This document shows, piece after piece, positions 1 to 8,599 of a stretch of DNA of 49,945 nucleotides. The stretch comes from CAYSRC01 sp964433495 (lineage in GTDB: Bacteria > Bacillota > Clostridia > Oscillospirales > Ruminococcaceae), in assembly GCA_964433495.1 (NCBI GenBank), contig CAYSRC010000013.1:1-49945 (forward strand), read 5' to 3'. The translations under genes and the position numbers were made by a program. Under the pieces are notes generated by a model. That model saw only the letters and a program-made list of their open reading frames with translations, had not been told where the DNA came from and made no database searches. Numbering within the stretch: the stretch's first letter is position 1; every line of letters starts with the position of its first letter.

Positions 1-1
1 C

Positions 2-232
2 GCTTTGGCGTTCGGGGTCGATCTGTTCGCCGTCGCGGGCGTGCCCGCCGCCGCGCCCTATGTCGGGCAGGTACTCACAGGCGTTCTGCTCTCGCGCGGC
101 TCCAACTACGTTTTTGATTTACTCGGCAGACTGACGGATACCGGGCGGCAGTCCGAACAGCTCGAAGCCATGCCGGACAACGAGATCGAGCCGGTCACCC
201 ACGAGGAAACGGAGGCGCAGGCGAATGGCTGA
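2..232 (+). CDS. Truncated small phage-type membrane protein (C-terminal part)
   Basis: The reading frame is open at the left edge, so the true start lies outside the window and only about 76 C-terminal residues are seen. A hydrophobic, alanine/glycine/valine-rich stretch (residues about 1-30) is followed by a charged, acidic tail, which suggests a small membrane-associated protein. Its stop overlaps the start of the M23 endolysin by 8 bases, so the two are translationally coupled. In phages a small membrane protein just before an endolysin is often a holin, but I see no diagnostic motif; the holin role is only a positional guess. Confidence 0.5.
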   Translation, partial: ALAFGVDLFAVAGVPAAAPYVGQVLTGVLLSRGSNYVFDLLGRLTDTGRQSEQLEAMPDNEIEPVTHEETEAQANG

Positions 233-1103
233 GAGCATGTTCTGTTATCCGCTGCGGCACTATCTCACGATCACCCAGCGGTTCCACTCGGCGCACCTCG
301 GCGTCGATTTCGGCTGGAACGGCCGGGTCGCAAACGGGAACAATCAGGAGATCATCGCCGTCGCGGACGGCGTCGTTGTCTCCGCCGTCGACGGCTACGG
401 CAACACCTACCCCAACTCCCGCATCTACGGTAATTATGTGATCCTCAGTCACGGGAACGGCTGGTACAGTCTGTACGGACATCTGCTCAAGGGGCTGCGG
501 GTCGGGAAGGGCGACGCGGTGAAACAGGGGCAGACGCTCGGTCAGATGGGCAACACCGGCTACAGCAACGGGCAGCACCTGCACTTCGAGCTGCGCAGGG
601 GCGGCAACAGCAAGGCGCACAGCGTCGACCCGCTGAATCGGTTGTATGTTATGCCCGCCGTCGCGAACCCGGTCGTGAGCGCCGGCACGCTGCTGCCCGA
701 GCGCATCCGCACCGCACAGACGGCGAAGGCCTACGGCACGCCGGTCGCGCGAGACGAGAGCAAAGACCAGCTCGAGATCGTCTCGAGCGTGGTCAACGCA
801 CGGCTCTATCCGACCCTAAGCGGCAGCCGATGGGGTTATGCCGCTCGGGGGATCTACAACATCCACGACCGCGCCGAGGCGGACGGATATGTGTGGTACC
901 TGCTCGAGCCCGATGTCAACGGCATCGGCGACGCCCTTTGGGTGGCGTACAGCCCCGACTGGGCGGCGCTGCATCTCGCGGACACCGGCAGCGCGACGCT
1001 TGGATCCGAGATCGCGCAGCTCAGGGCACAGCTGAAAACGGCGCAGGCCGAGGTCGCGAGGCTCACGAAAATTGTAGAGACCGTCAGAGCGGCGGTGGCG
1101 TAG
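225..1103 (+). CDS. M23-family endopeptidase, phage-type endolysin
   Basis: Predicted zinc metallopeptidase of the LytM/lysostaphin type that cuts peptidoglycan cross-bridges. The N-terminal 150 residues form the M23 domain: the HxxxD pair is H24 and D28 (HLGVDFG), the general base region is YGHL around H86, and the third zinc ligand is in QHLHFE (H118/H120). Residues about 175-255 resemble an SH3-like wall-binding segment, and the last 35 residues form a coiled coil starting GSEIAQLRAQLKTAQAEV. There is no signal peptide, as expected for a phage lysin exported through a holin. ATG 225 overlaps the preceding frame, with GGAGG about a dozen bases upstream. A bacterial remodelling hydrolase would normally have a signal peptide, so a prophage lysin is preferred. 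Confidence 0.85.
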   Translation: MAESMFCYPLRHYLTITQRFHSAHLGVDFGWNGRVANGNNQEIIAVADGVVVSAVDGYGNTYPNSRIYGNYVILSHGNGWYSLYGHLLKGLRVGKGDAVKQGQTLGQMGNTGYSNGQHLHFELRRGGNSKAHSVDPLNRLYVMPAVANPVVSAGTLLPERIRTAQTAKAYGTPVARDESKDQLEIVSSVVNARLYPTLSGSRWGYAARGIYNIHDRAEADGYVWYLLEPDVNGIGDALWVAYSPDWAALHLADTGSATLGSEIAQLRAQLKTAQAEVARLTKIVETVRAAVA

Positions 1104-1260
1104 GACGGCGACGGCAACGGGGCCGGGATGAGGGGAGATGTCTCTCAGCCTTTTTTCTGCGCTTTTTGTATAAAAATAATCGTCAATTCATTGAATTTAT
1201 TACCAAAGCGTATTTTTTGAACTATGATTTTCTTAAATACTATGTTTTGGAGGATATTTC

Positions 1261-1635
1261 AATGAAGACACCGACGTCATTCGCGATGAGTTCCGCCGTT
1301 TGGGTATCACAAAGCGTTACCACGGCTATCGACAGGCCCTGCTTGCGATAGAGCTCGCCGTCGAGGACGAGGCCCGATTGCTGCGTGTCGTGGAACAGAT
1401 CTACGGGGCGGCTGCCGAACAATGCGGGTGCGGCGCGTGCTGTGTCAAACGAGACATCCGCACGATTATCTATCGCGCTTGGGCCGTGAATCCCGACCGA
1501 CTGAAAGGATTGGCCGGGTATCCGCTCTATGCTCCGCCGTCGGTTTCCGAGTTTATCTCCGTCATGGCGGCGCACGTGCAGAGACAGATGAGGGACACCG
1601 AGCGGGCGGCAGTTAAATCGGAGAGCTCACTTTAA
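1261..1635 (+). CDS. Free-standing Spo0A C-terminal DNA-binding domain protein; start codon out of frame
   Basis: Residues from VIRDEFRRLGITKRYHGYRQ onward match the Spo0A C-terminal (effector) domain: a recognition-helix region with YHGYR, the segment VKRDIRTIIYRAW and a terminal FISVMAAHVQRQ helix. No receiver domain is present, so it would be a phosphorylation-independent DNA-binding protein or an antagonist. A good ribosome site (GGAGG at 1249-1254) stands before ATG 1262, but that ATG is in the +2 frame and opens a peptide that stops at 1351. The conserved frame starts one base earlier (1261, AAT GAA GAC) and has no ATG/GTG/TTG until TTG 1300, which would delete part of the first conserved segment. 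Either a one-to-few-base change near the start inactivated the gene, or initiation is unusual. It follows an endolysin gene, consistent with phage carriage. Confidence 0.6.
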   Translation, partial: NEDTDVIRDEFRRLGITKRYHGYRQALLAIELAVEDEARLLRVVEQIYGAAAEQCGCGACCVKRDIRTIIYRAWAVNPDRLKGLAGYPLYAPPSVSEFISVMAAHVQRQMRDTERAAVKSESSL

Positions 1636-2579
1636 AGCCGCCGTGAAGGAGGCGACATAAAACAGGTGAAAAAAGGGAAGCGTTACCGCTTCCCCTTCAT
1701 CGGCAAGCCCGGGGCAAAGCAACCGGCTCCGATGCAAATTCTTTAGCTTGCCCTGTCCGGCGAACCGGGTCGGCTGAAAGCCCCCGGCTGCTGCCGGGGG
1801 CTCTTGGGTATGGGGAGGTGAGGGAGTAAGGCTAACAATTCCCCCGTCACTGCGTGACACCCTCCTTTACACACACCCTGCATATTCCCGCAGGGCGTGC
1901 CGCGCACCGTTCCGATTGCGCGCGGTAAGGGAAGCTTAAGGGATAAGGATAAGGGCATGACAATCCCTCAGTCGCTTTGCGACAGCTCCCTTTACACAAG
2001 GGAGCCTCAAGGGCTCACCTCTCATCTCGTCCTCGCGGGCTGCGTTAAGCTGCGTTTGCGTGGGGGCGAGGTCAGGCGAGGAAGCGCAGCTCACCCCTCA
2101 TCAGTCAGCTGACGCTGACAGCTTCCCCCCACGGGGGAAGCTTAAGGGCACAATCCCTCAGTCAGCTGCAGGGACTTACAACCCCTCCGTCAGCTTTGCT
2201 GACCCCTCCCCTTACACACGGCTCACATAATCCCATGAGTTGTGGCCAAGCGTAAGAGGAATGGACGCTTGACATGCGGCGCAGGAATATGCGCCTACCG
2301 AACGCCGTACAAATTGCGTTCGGTAGGGGAGGCTTTAAGAAATAAGGGCTTAAGGGCGGCAACCCCTCAGTCGCTTTGCGACAGCTCCCCTTACACACAC
2401 CCTGCATATTCCCGCAGGGCGTGCCGCGCGCCGTTCCGATTGCGCGCGGTAAGGAGGCCTTAGGGGATAAGGGCAGGGGGCGATGAGATGTAAAAAATAG
2501 GGACACGGTGTTTTTGATGACGCTGAGGGCAATAAATAACATCACATCCCAAAAAAACAAAAGGAAAGGAAGAGAGGAT
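1636..2579. repeat. Block of structured intergenic repeats, no gene
   Basis: This gap of about 940 bases holds no convincing gene. It contains several diverged copies of one composite element: a CCCTCaGTCaGCT / aGCTGAC arm, a run CTCCCTTACACAC, a hairpin with CCTGCATATTCCCGCAGG, and a terminal segment CCGTTCCGATTGCGCGCGGT or its variant ending GCGTTCGGTAGGGGAGGC. Copies are near 1836-1932, 1960-2011, 2089-2345 and 2358-2465; the 1870 and 2395 copies are almost identical over about 60 bases. The same family recurs at 8645-9425. Two simple hairpins also lie here: 1675-1694 (GGGAAGCG/CGCTTCCC), just after the Spo0A-like gene, and 1779-1802 (AGCCCCCGGC/GCCGGGGGCT). No transposase accompanies the repeats, so they look like MITE- or REP-type non-autonomous elements. 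Confidence 0.75.
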
Positions 2580-3440
2580 ATGGCAAAGACGGCAGGCAGC
2601 ATCAGCGCGTCGCTGAGTGCGACGCTTGCGCCGTATGAGGGCAGGCTCAACAGCGCAAAGCAGCAGTACGACACCGGCGTAAAGCTTGCAAACGAGGAAT
2701 ATGACACGAGGATAAAGCAGGCAAACGCCGAGTATGAGAACAACGTCAGATCGACGAACAGCCGCTACGACGGACTTGTGTCCGAGATGACACAGCAAAA
2801 CGACCTGCTCAAAAAGGAGCTTTCGGACAACAACGAGCGGGGGCTCAGGGAGGCGTACATCACCGCGATGCAGCTGAGAAAGGCGCTGCCCCAACGGCTT
2901 GCGGCAAACGGCGCCAACGGCGGGATGACCGAGACCTCGCTTGTCAGGCTCGACAGCAACTATCAAAACAACCGCAACAACCTGGACAGAGAGTATCAGG
3001 ACAAGCTCGGCAGCGTCGTGCTCAAGCAGCAGCAGGGGATGGACGCCTACGAGAGGGAGAGGAACGAGGCGCTGGACGGTTATGCTGCGCAGCTTCAAAG
3101 GTATTTGAGCGAATACGAACTCGAGAGGCAGAAAACGCTCTCGAACCTCGGCACAAGCTATTACAGCGCGCAGCAGGAGCTGAACGCACAGATAGCGGCG
3201 GCGAAGGCGAAGGCCGAGGCCGAGCTTGCAGCACTTACCTCGCCGAGAAGAGGCACGGGCCCCGCCCCCGGCAGCGGCCTTCCCTCCGGAGATGACAGTA
3301 AAAACGGGGCAATCGAAAGACTGAGAAGCTATCTCGCAGCGCGCGGCCTCACCGACGGCGAGCGAGACGCCTATTTTAAAAACGGCTCGCTGCCGGGGAG
3401 GCTCGATAAACGGGGCATAGCCGTGCCGCTCCCCTATTAA
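2580..3440 (+). CDS. Coiled-coil phage structural-type protein
   Basis: A 286-residue, strongly charged and helical protein. ATG 2580 is preferred over the upstream ATG at 2508 because GGAAGAGAGG precedes it. Residues 10-75 and 115-230 are heptad-rich coiled coil with repeated YD/EYD/EYE spacing; between them is a conserved-looking loop LPQRLAANGANGGMTETSL. A Pro/Gly linker (about 225-240) leads to a small C-terminal segment AIERLRSYLAARGLTDGERD. Similar loop-plus-coil proteins occur among internal virion or tail genes of Firmicutes phages, to my knowledge, but no enzymatic motif is present. It stands alone between repeats and a terminator and may be a surviving prophage gene. Confidence 0.6.
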   Translation: MAKTAGSISASLSATLAPYEGRLNSAKQQYDTGVKLANEEYDTRIKQANAEYENNVRSTNSRYDGLVSEMTQQNDLLKKELSDNNERGLREAYITAMQLRKALPQRLAANGANGGMTETSLVRLDSNYQNNRNNLDREYQDKLGSVVLKQQQGMDAYERERNEALDGYAAQLQRYLSEYELERQKTLSNLGTSYYSAQQELNAQIAAAKAKAEAELAALTSPRRGTGPAPGSGLPSGDDSKNGAIERLRSYLAARGLTDGERDAYFKNGSLPGRLDKRGIAVPLPY

Positions 3441-3936
3441 GGGGAGGGCGTTTTGCCGCCGTGAAGCCCCGGAGGCGCAGTTACAAACCGCCCGAAAGGA
3501 CAGGGACGACGAGCGGCGGGCGGGGCTTTGCCCCAAATGCCGCGTGTCGCCGACAGCACTGCACCCGAATGCTGATTTTTGCTTCTGTGTGTCTGCGCTC
3601 GATTCTGTGGCAGGAGCGACAGTATGTGAAAACGCTGCAAACGACCGTATTCCGAAGGCTCCCGAGCTTCGCCGTTTTCCATCGCGGACAGGCGGGGCGC
3701 TCTCCCGATAGGCTGCGGCAGGGCATCGAAGCGCCCACGGTCAAGGGCGCGTTTGAAAAGGCCTTCGGTCGGACAAAAAATGCAGACAGGATTTCGGGAA
3801 CCCGCGGGACAGAGCCGGCGCAGCCCCGCGGCCGGGGCGACGACGGCCGGCGCCTTGGAAGGCGGCCGTGCTCAGGGAGGGCGGCGGAGAAGCGGCGTTT
3901 TTTAATTCCTGCATATCAAAAAGACAAGACAGACCC
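3441..3936. other. Gap without recognisable gene
   Basis: About 500 GC-rich bases. Open frames here have no start context and no recognisable domain. A small hairpin GGGGCTTTGCCCC lies near 3521-3534; the same arm sequence recurs at 7012-7025. Confidence 0.5.
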
Positions 3937-3974
3937 AAAAGCCCCCGCGGTGAATTTTCACCGCGGGGGCTTTT
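3937..3974 (-). terminator. Bidirectional terminator of htrA
   Basis: Perfect 18-base inverted repeat (AAAAGCCCCCGCGGTGAA / complement) with a two-base loop, flanked by A and T runs on both sides. It lies 90 bases beyond the htrA stop on the minus strand and can also stop rightward reading from the phage-like segment. Confidence 0.85.
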
Positions 3975-4063
3975 GCTGTTTGTATGACCGATCGGACAGG
4001 ACGCTTTGGAAGATCGTGTGCGAGGGCACCGCGTCAAACGAAACGGGTATAGGACGCTTTTGC

Positions 4064-5539
4064 TCACTGTGTGCGCTCGGACAGCTCGACCTCGACGGTC
4101 AGCAGGTCGGAGCCGCGCACGATTTGCAGGGTCACGCGGTCGCCCGCCTCGAGGGTGGAGATGAGCTCGGTGATGTCGGCGGTTGTCTCGACGAGCTTGT
4201 CGTTAATGCTCATGATATAGTCGCCCGGCATAAGGCCCGCCGCCTCGGCGCCCATGCCCTCCTCGACCGAGGCGACGTACACCCCGAGCCTGCTCACGCC
4301 GTACTGCTGCGCAGCGCTTTGGGAGGAGATCTGGATAATTTGGACACCCATCGCAGGGCCGCCCGAGACGAAGCCCTTTTCCATAATCTCTGCGGTGACC
4401 TCCTTGACGGTGTCGACGGGGATGGCGAAGCCGATGCCCTCGACCGTTGTGCCCGACGAGGTGAGGGAGGATTTTGAGTTGACGATGCCGATGAGCTCGC
4501 CGTACATATTGAACATGCCGCCGCCCGAGTTGCCGGGATTTATCTCGGCGTTGGTTTGAAGCAGGGTCATCTGCTTGCCGTCGATCGAGACGCTGCGCTC
4601 AAGCGCGCTGACGATGCCGTCGGTGACCGAGCCGCCGAGCGAGCCGAGCGGGTTGCCGATGACGATGACGCTGTCGCCGACCTTGACGGACGACGAGTCG
4701 CCGAGCACGGCGGGCGTGAGGCCCTCGGCGTCGATCTTTATCACGGCGAGGTCGGAGGTCGAGTCGGTCCCGACGACCGAAGCGTTGTACTTTGTGTCCC
4801 CGACCGTGACGGTGATACTGCTTTTGCCCGACACGACGTGGTTGTTCGTCACGATGTAGCCGTCGGCCGTCAGGATAACGCCGCTGCCCGCGCCCGAGGT
4901 GATATACTGGTTAAAAAAGCTACCGGTCGAGAGGGCCTCGGTCGTTATCTCGACCACGCTGCGCTGGGTCATGTCGACGATGTCGGAGACGTCCTTGACC
5001 TCGGTCTCAACCCCCGTGCGGTCGACCGACTGGTACATGACGGTGTTTTGGCCCGCCTTCGGCGGGAATATACTGTTTGCCAGCAGCGCGCCGCCGAAGC
5101 CTGCGGCGAGGGAGAGCACAACGCTCACCGCGACCGTCGCAACGCTCACCCTGCCGCCCCGCTTCTTTTTGAGCGGGGGCTGTGTGCCGTCCGAAAACAT
5201 GTGCGAGTAGACGGGGCCGGTGGGAGGCACGGGCCCCGAAGCGCGGCCCGACTGTCCGCCCGCGGGGTCGTGCGGCGGCTGTGCGTTAAAGCCCGGGGCG
5301 GCGCTGCCGTAGTACGGAGCGTTCGCGCCCGCCCCTTGAGCGGAATAGGCGCGGCGCGCTTCGTCGCCGCCCGTGGGGGCGGTGCGTCCGAGCCCCGCGG
5401 TGTCGTCGCTGCGGGGGATGTCACTCCCCGAGAGGTGGTACTCGCCCGATATGCCGTTGTCTGCGGGACATTCGGCGGGCTGCTTGTCGCTCGAATACTC
5501 GACATCTATACGTTCAAATTCGTTTCTGTCGTCTGCCAT
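4064..5539 (-). CDS. htrA: HtrA/DegP-type membrane-anchored serine protease with PDZ domain
   Basis: A 491-residue surface protease for misfolded exported proteins. Residues 1-120 are a long acidic, Pro/Gly/Ala-rich cytoplasmic region; KKKRGGR then leads into one membrane segment (about 131-156), giving an N-in, protease-out topology as in Bacillus HtrA. The trypsin-like domain shows the triad H234 (TNNHVV), D263 (SDLAVI) and S338 (NPGNSGGG). One PDZ domain covers about 395-485 (GVYVASVEEGMGAEAAGLMPGDYI). The unstructured N-terminal extension is longer than in B. subtilis HtrA. AGGAGG lies just before ATG 5539. The gene is monocistronic and ends at a strong terminator. Confidence 0.93.
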   Translation of the reverse strand: MADDRNEFERIDVEYSSDKQPAECPADNGISGEYHLSGSDIPRSDDTAGLGRTAPTGGDEARRAYSAQGAGANAPYYGSAAPGFNAQPPHDPAGGQSGRASGPVPPTGPVYSHMFSDGTQPPLKKKRGGRVSVATVAVSVVLSLAAGFGGALLANSIFPPKAGQNTVMYQSVDRTGVETEVKDVSDIVDMTQRSVVEITTEALSTGSFFNQYITSGAGSGVILTADGYIVTNNHVVSGKSSITVTVGDTKYNASVVGTDSTSDLAVIKIDAEGLTPAVLGDSSSVKVGDSVIVIGNPLGSLGGSVTDGIVSALERSVSIDGKQMTLLQTNAEINPGNSGGGMFNMYGELIGIVNSKSSLTSSGTTVEGIGFAIPVDTVKEVTAEIMEKGFVSGGPAMGVQIIQISSQSAAQQYGVSRLGVYVASVEEGMGAEAAGLMPGDYIMSINDKLVETTADITELISTLEAGDRVTLQIVRGSDLLTVEVELSERTQ

Positions 5540-5842
5540 ACAGAAAACCTCCTTGCTTTTGATGAGATTAGTTTACCCCCGCAATGTGAAATGGACGTGA
5601 AATAACGGTGATGCGGCGATAAATTGTAAAAAAAGCGGCCCGCGTGAGGCGAAGAAACGCGCTTTCGGGCATTTTTCTATAAATTGGGGCGGTTTTTGAA
5701 TTTTTTTCCAAAAACCAAAGGGTTTTATTTTTTTTATGGGCGGCCGCGCCGCGCACCCCCGCGACCGCGGGGCGCGGCCGCCCGCGGTTGTTAGTTTTCC
5801 CTCGCGCGCGCGAAACAAAACAGGGGAGAGGAAGGAAATGTT
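5540..5842. other. Divergent intergenic region with large GC-rich hairpin
   Basis: About 300 bases between htrA (minus) and the DUF2804 gene (plus). AT-rich tracts at 5690-5735 could hold the promoters of either gene but I cannot fix a -35/-10 pair. A perfect 13-base inverted repeat GGGCGGCCGCGCC ... GGCGCGGCCGCCC spans about 5738-5783 with an inner GCGACCGCGG hairpin, just before the ribosome site of the plus-strand gene. Confidence 0.5.
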
Positions 5843-6874
5843 ATGCAGAAGTACATAGACGAACCGGGGGCTCTGCTTGACAAGGACGGCGTGCTGACAA
5901 ACAGGGGGTACTCCAAGCGGCTTATTTTGGAGTACGACCGGGCGGCGATAAAGGCGGGCGCGCTCAGGATCAAGGAGTGGGACTACTACCTTGTACTGTG
6001 CGACGATTTCGCGGTGGCGCTGACGGTCGCGGACAACTCGTACATGGGGCTTGTGAGCGCGTCGCTGCTCGTGTTCGGCGACAGGCCGTGGGAACAGACG
6101 ACAAGTCTTATGAGCTTTATGCCGTTGGGGTCGACGAACATGCCCCCCACGAGCGAGCGGGGGGACGTTCACTTCGCGAACAAACACTGCTCCTTCAGCT
6201 TTTTGCGGCGGGAGGGGGAGCGAAAGCTCAGCTGTTCCGTCGACAGGTTTAAGGACGGCAAGCCCTTCTCGTGTGAATTCACCCTCGAGTGCCCGCCCGA
6301 CGACTCGATGGTGATTGTGACGCCCTTTGCGGGCAAAAAGCACGCTTTCTACTACAACCAAAAGATAAACTGTATGCCCGCCTCGGGCTTTGCCGAGTTT
6401 GACGGCAGGCGGTATGAGCTCCCGGAGGGCAGCTTCGGCACCCTCGACTGGGGCAGGGGCGTTTGGACCTACAAAAACACCTGGTACTGGGGCTCGGCGA
6501 GCGGCACGGTCGGGGGAGAGCGGTTCGGCTTCAACCTCGGCTGCGGCTTCGGGGACACCTCGGCCGCGAGCGAGAACATGCTGTTTTATAAGGGAAGGGC
6601 GCACAAGTTAGAGGACATCGCCTTTAACATCCCGCAGCGAGACGGCGGGGACGACTATATGAGCCCGTGGACCTTCACCTCGTCGGACGGGCGGTTTTCG
6701 GCCGACTTTGTGCTCGTCATCGACAGGGCGTCCCGCACGAGCGCGGTCGTGATAGAGAGCGACCAGCACCAGGTTTTCGGGCGGTTCACGGGGCGCGCGG
6801 TGCTCGACGACGGGGAGGTCGTCGAGTTTCGGGACCTCATGGGGTTCGCCGAAAAGGTCAAAAACAGGTGGTGA
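5843..6874 (+). CDS. DUF2804 family protein
   Basis: A 343-residue soluble protein matching the DUF2804 family in length and signature: the central FGTLDWGRGVWTYKNTWYWG segment, GFNLGCGFGD, and the C-terminal FGRFTGRAVLDDGEVV. These proteins are predicted beta-rich and lipocalin-like (related in fold to AttH/CrtC-type hydratases), but no reaction is established, so I give none. ATG 5843 has AGGAAGG seven bases upstream. An ATG six bases earlier is in another frame. The gene is followed after about 180 bases by a peptidase gene on the same strand, without evidence that they share a function. Confidence 0.85.
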   Translation: MQKYIDEPGALLDKDGVLTNRGYSKRLILEYDRAAIKAGALRIKEWDYYLVLCDDFAVALTVADNSYMGLVSASLLVFGDRPWEQTTSLMSFMPLGSTNMPPTSERGDVHFANKHCSFSFLRREGERKLSCSVDRFKDGKPFSCEFTLECPPDDSMVIVTPFAGKKHAFYYNQKINCMPASGFAEFDGRRYELPEGSFGTLDWGRGVWTYKNTWYWGSASGTVGGERFGFNLGCGFGDTSAASENMLFYKGRAHKLEDIAFNIPQRDGGDDYMSPWTFTSSDGRFSADFVLVIDRASRTSAVVIESDQHQVFGRFTGRAVLDDGEVVEFRDLMGFAEKVKNRW

Positions 6875-7011
6875 GCGGGCCGCGCTCGGCCCGGCACATT
6901 TATATATTATATTGTATTTATAAGATCGGGAAGTATGAAATGCCGTGAAAGGCGGGCTTGCCCGGCTTTTTGGGCGGCGGATTGGGTCCCGCACCCTGCT
7001 GCCGAAGGACG

Positions 7012-7035
7012 GGGCTTTGCCCCTTATTATAAAGG
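7012..7035 (+). repeat. Short hairpin-plus-TTATTATAAA element
   Basis: GGGGCTTTGCCCC hairpin followed directly by TTATTATAAA, immediately before the peptidase ribosome site. The same arrangement (GGGGC-loop-GCCCC-TTATTATAAA) precedes the second TrpA-like gene at about 20352-20374. Confidence 0.5.
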
Positions 7036-7052
7036 AACGGAGAGTGGAAGAG

Positions 7053-8498
7053 ATGCTGTATGTTTTGTATGCCCTGCTTGCGGCAGCGGCTGTGACGGCG
7101 GTTGTCATCGCCGTGCGGACGCTGCGCTTTAGGCCCAAGGACGGCCCCGCGGACGAGGTGCTGCTGCCCGAGCTTCGCGTCGACGTCGACAGGGCGGTGA
7201 GCAGCCTTGCCGAGATGGTGCGGTGCAGGACGGTCAGCTCGCGCGACCCCGGGGCCGTGGACGAGGGGGAGTTTCAGCGGTTCCGCGACCTGCTGCCCCG
7301 ATTGTATCCTGCGTTTCACAGGACCTGTTCGCTGCGCCGCGTGGGGGACACCGGCCTTGTGTATCTCTGGAAGGGCAGGACGGAGGGCAAGCCCACCGTC
7401 CTGATGGCGCACTACGACGTCGTGCCCGCCGAGGAGAGCGCGTGGCAAAAGCCCCCGTTTGCGGGAATTGTGGAGAACGGCGAGCTGTGGGGCAGGGGCA
7501 CGCTCGACACCAAGTGCACGCTGTGCGGCGCGCTTGAGGCGGCCGAAAAGCTGATATCCGAGGGATTTGTGCCCGAGCACGACGTCTACTTCTCCTTCTC
7601 GGGGGACGAGGAGACGGGCGGCGAGGGCGCGCCGCAGATTGTGGACATGATGGAGCGGGAGGGCATAAGGCCCGAGCTCGTGGTGGACGAGGGCGGCGCG
7701 GTCGTGCAGAACGTGTTCCCGGGGGTCAAGGGCCGCTGCGCGCTGGTGGGCATCGGCGAAAAGGGGATGCTCGACCTCGAGTTCTACATAAAGAGTACGG
7801 GGGGCCACGCGTCGGCGCCGCCCGCCCACGGCCCCGTCGGCAAGCTGGCGCAGGCGGTTGTAAGGATGGAGAGCCACCCCTTCAAGCCGGTCATCGCGAA
7901 GCCGGTCGCCGAGATGTTCGACACCCTCGGCAGGCGCTCGACGCCGCTCTACCGCATCGTCTTTGCCAACCTTTGGCTGTTCAAACCGCTTTTGGCGTCG
8001 ATCTGTAAAAAGTCGGGCGGCGAGCTCAACGCGATGCTGCGCACGACCTGCGCCTTTACGATGGCCGAGGCGAGCAGGGCGGCCAACGTCCTGCCGCCCT
8101 ACGCGAAGATCACCGCAAACTATCGCATCATCACCGGCGAGACGGTCGAGAGCGTGATCGAGCGAACCAAGGCAACGATCGGCAACGACGAGATCGAGCT
8201 GCGCGCGGTGGGCGGGCAGAACCCGTCACCCGCCTCCGACACCTCGTGCGAGGGATATAAAAAGCTGTCGCGTGCGATAAGCTCGACCTGGCGCGGGGCG
8301 ACGGTGTCGCCCTATCTGATGATGGCGTGCAGCGACTCGAGGCATTTCTGCCGCATATCCGACAAGGTCATGCGGTTTTCGGCGATGGAGCTCTCGGCCG
8401 AGGAGCGCGCGTTGATCCACGCGAACAACGAGCGCATCCGCGTCGAGGCGCTCGAGGAGACGGTTGCGTTCTATGTGAGGCTCGAGTCACAGCTGTGA
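7053..8498 (+). CDS. M20-family metallopeptidase, membrane-anchored
   Basis: A 481-residue zinc-dependent aminoacylase/carboxypeptidase of the M20 clan, closest in layout to the PM20D1/carboxypeptidase S type. An N-terminal hydrophobic helix (residues 2-21, LYVLYALLAAAAVTAVVIAV) anchors it or acts as an uncleaved signal. Metal and catalytic motifs in order: MAHYDVVP (His ligand and Asp), GTLDTKCT (bridging Asp), SGDEETGG (catalytic Glu and ligand), VVDEGGA, and a C-terminal MMACSDSRHF segment supplying the last His. Start: ATG 7053 follows GGAACGGAGAG; the upstream in-frame ATG at 6945 would add an unrelated 36 residues and lacks a ribosome site. Substrate unknown (dipeptide or N-acyl amino acid). 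Confidence 0.88.
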   Translation: MLYVLYALLAAAAVTAVVIAVRTLRFRPKDGPADEVLLPELRVDVDRAVSSLAEMVRCRTVSSRDPGAVDEGEFQRFRDLLPRLYPAFHRTCSLRRVGDTGLVYLWKGRTEGKPTVLMAHYDVVPAEESAWQKPPFAGIVENGELWGRGTLDTKCTLCGALEAAEKLISEGFVPEHDVYFSFSGDEETGGEGAPQIVDMMEREGIRPELVVDEGGAVVQNVFPGVKGRCALVGIGEKGMLDLEFYIKSTGGHASAPPAHGPVGKLAQAVVRMESHPFKPVIAKPVAEMFDTLGRRSTPLYRIVFANLWLFKPLLASICKKSGGELNAMLRTTCAFTMAEASRAANVLPPYAKITANYRIITGETVESVIERTKATIGNDEIELRAVGGQNPSPASDTSCEGYKKLSRAISSTWRGATVSPYLMMACSDSRHFCRISDKVMRFSAMELSAEERALIHANNERIRVEALEETVAFYVRLESQL

Positions 8499-8535
8499 TG
8501 TGGTTTTGAGGGTGTGTTCAAGGCTTTGGACACGG

Positions 8536-8580
8536 AGCCCCGCCTGTTTTTGTCTCAGGGACGAGACGGGCGGGGCTTTT
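8536..8580 (+). terminator. Rho-independent terminator after M20 peptidase
   Basis: AGCCCCGCC (8536-8544) pairs with GGCGGGGCT (8569-8577), with an inner GTCTC/GAGAC stem, followed by TTTT. Located 38 bases after the peptidase stop. Confidence 0.75.
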
Positions 8581-8599
8581 GCGGATTTGCGAGGGACTA

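Noticed and set aside
1..3440. Complete prophage
   Set aside because: Only a lysis-type pair, a Spo0A-like gene and one structural-type protein are visible; no integrase, terminase or capsid genes and no attachment site recognised.
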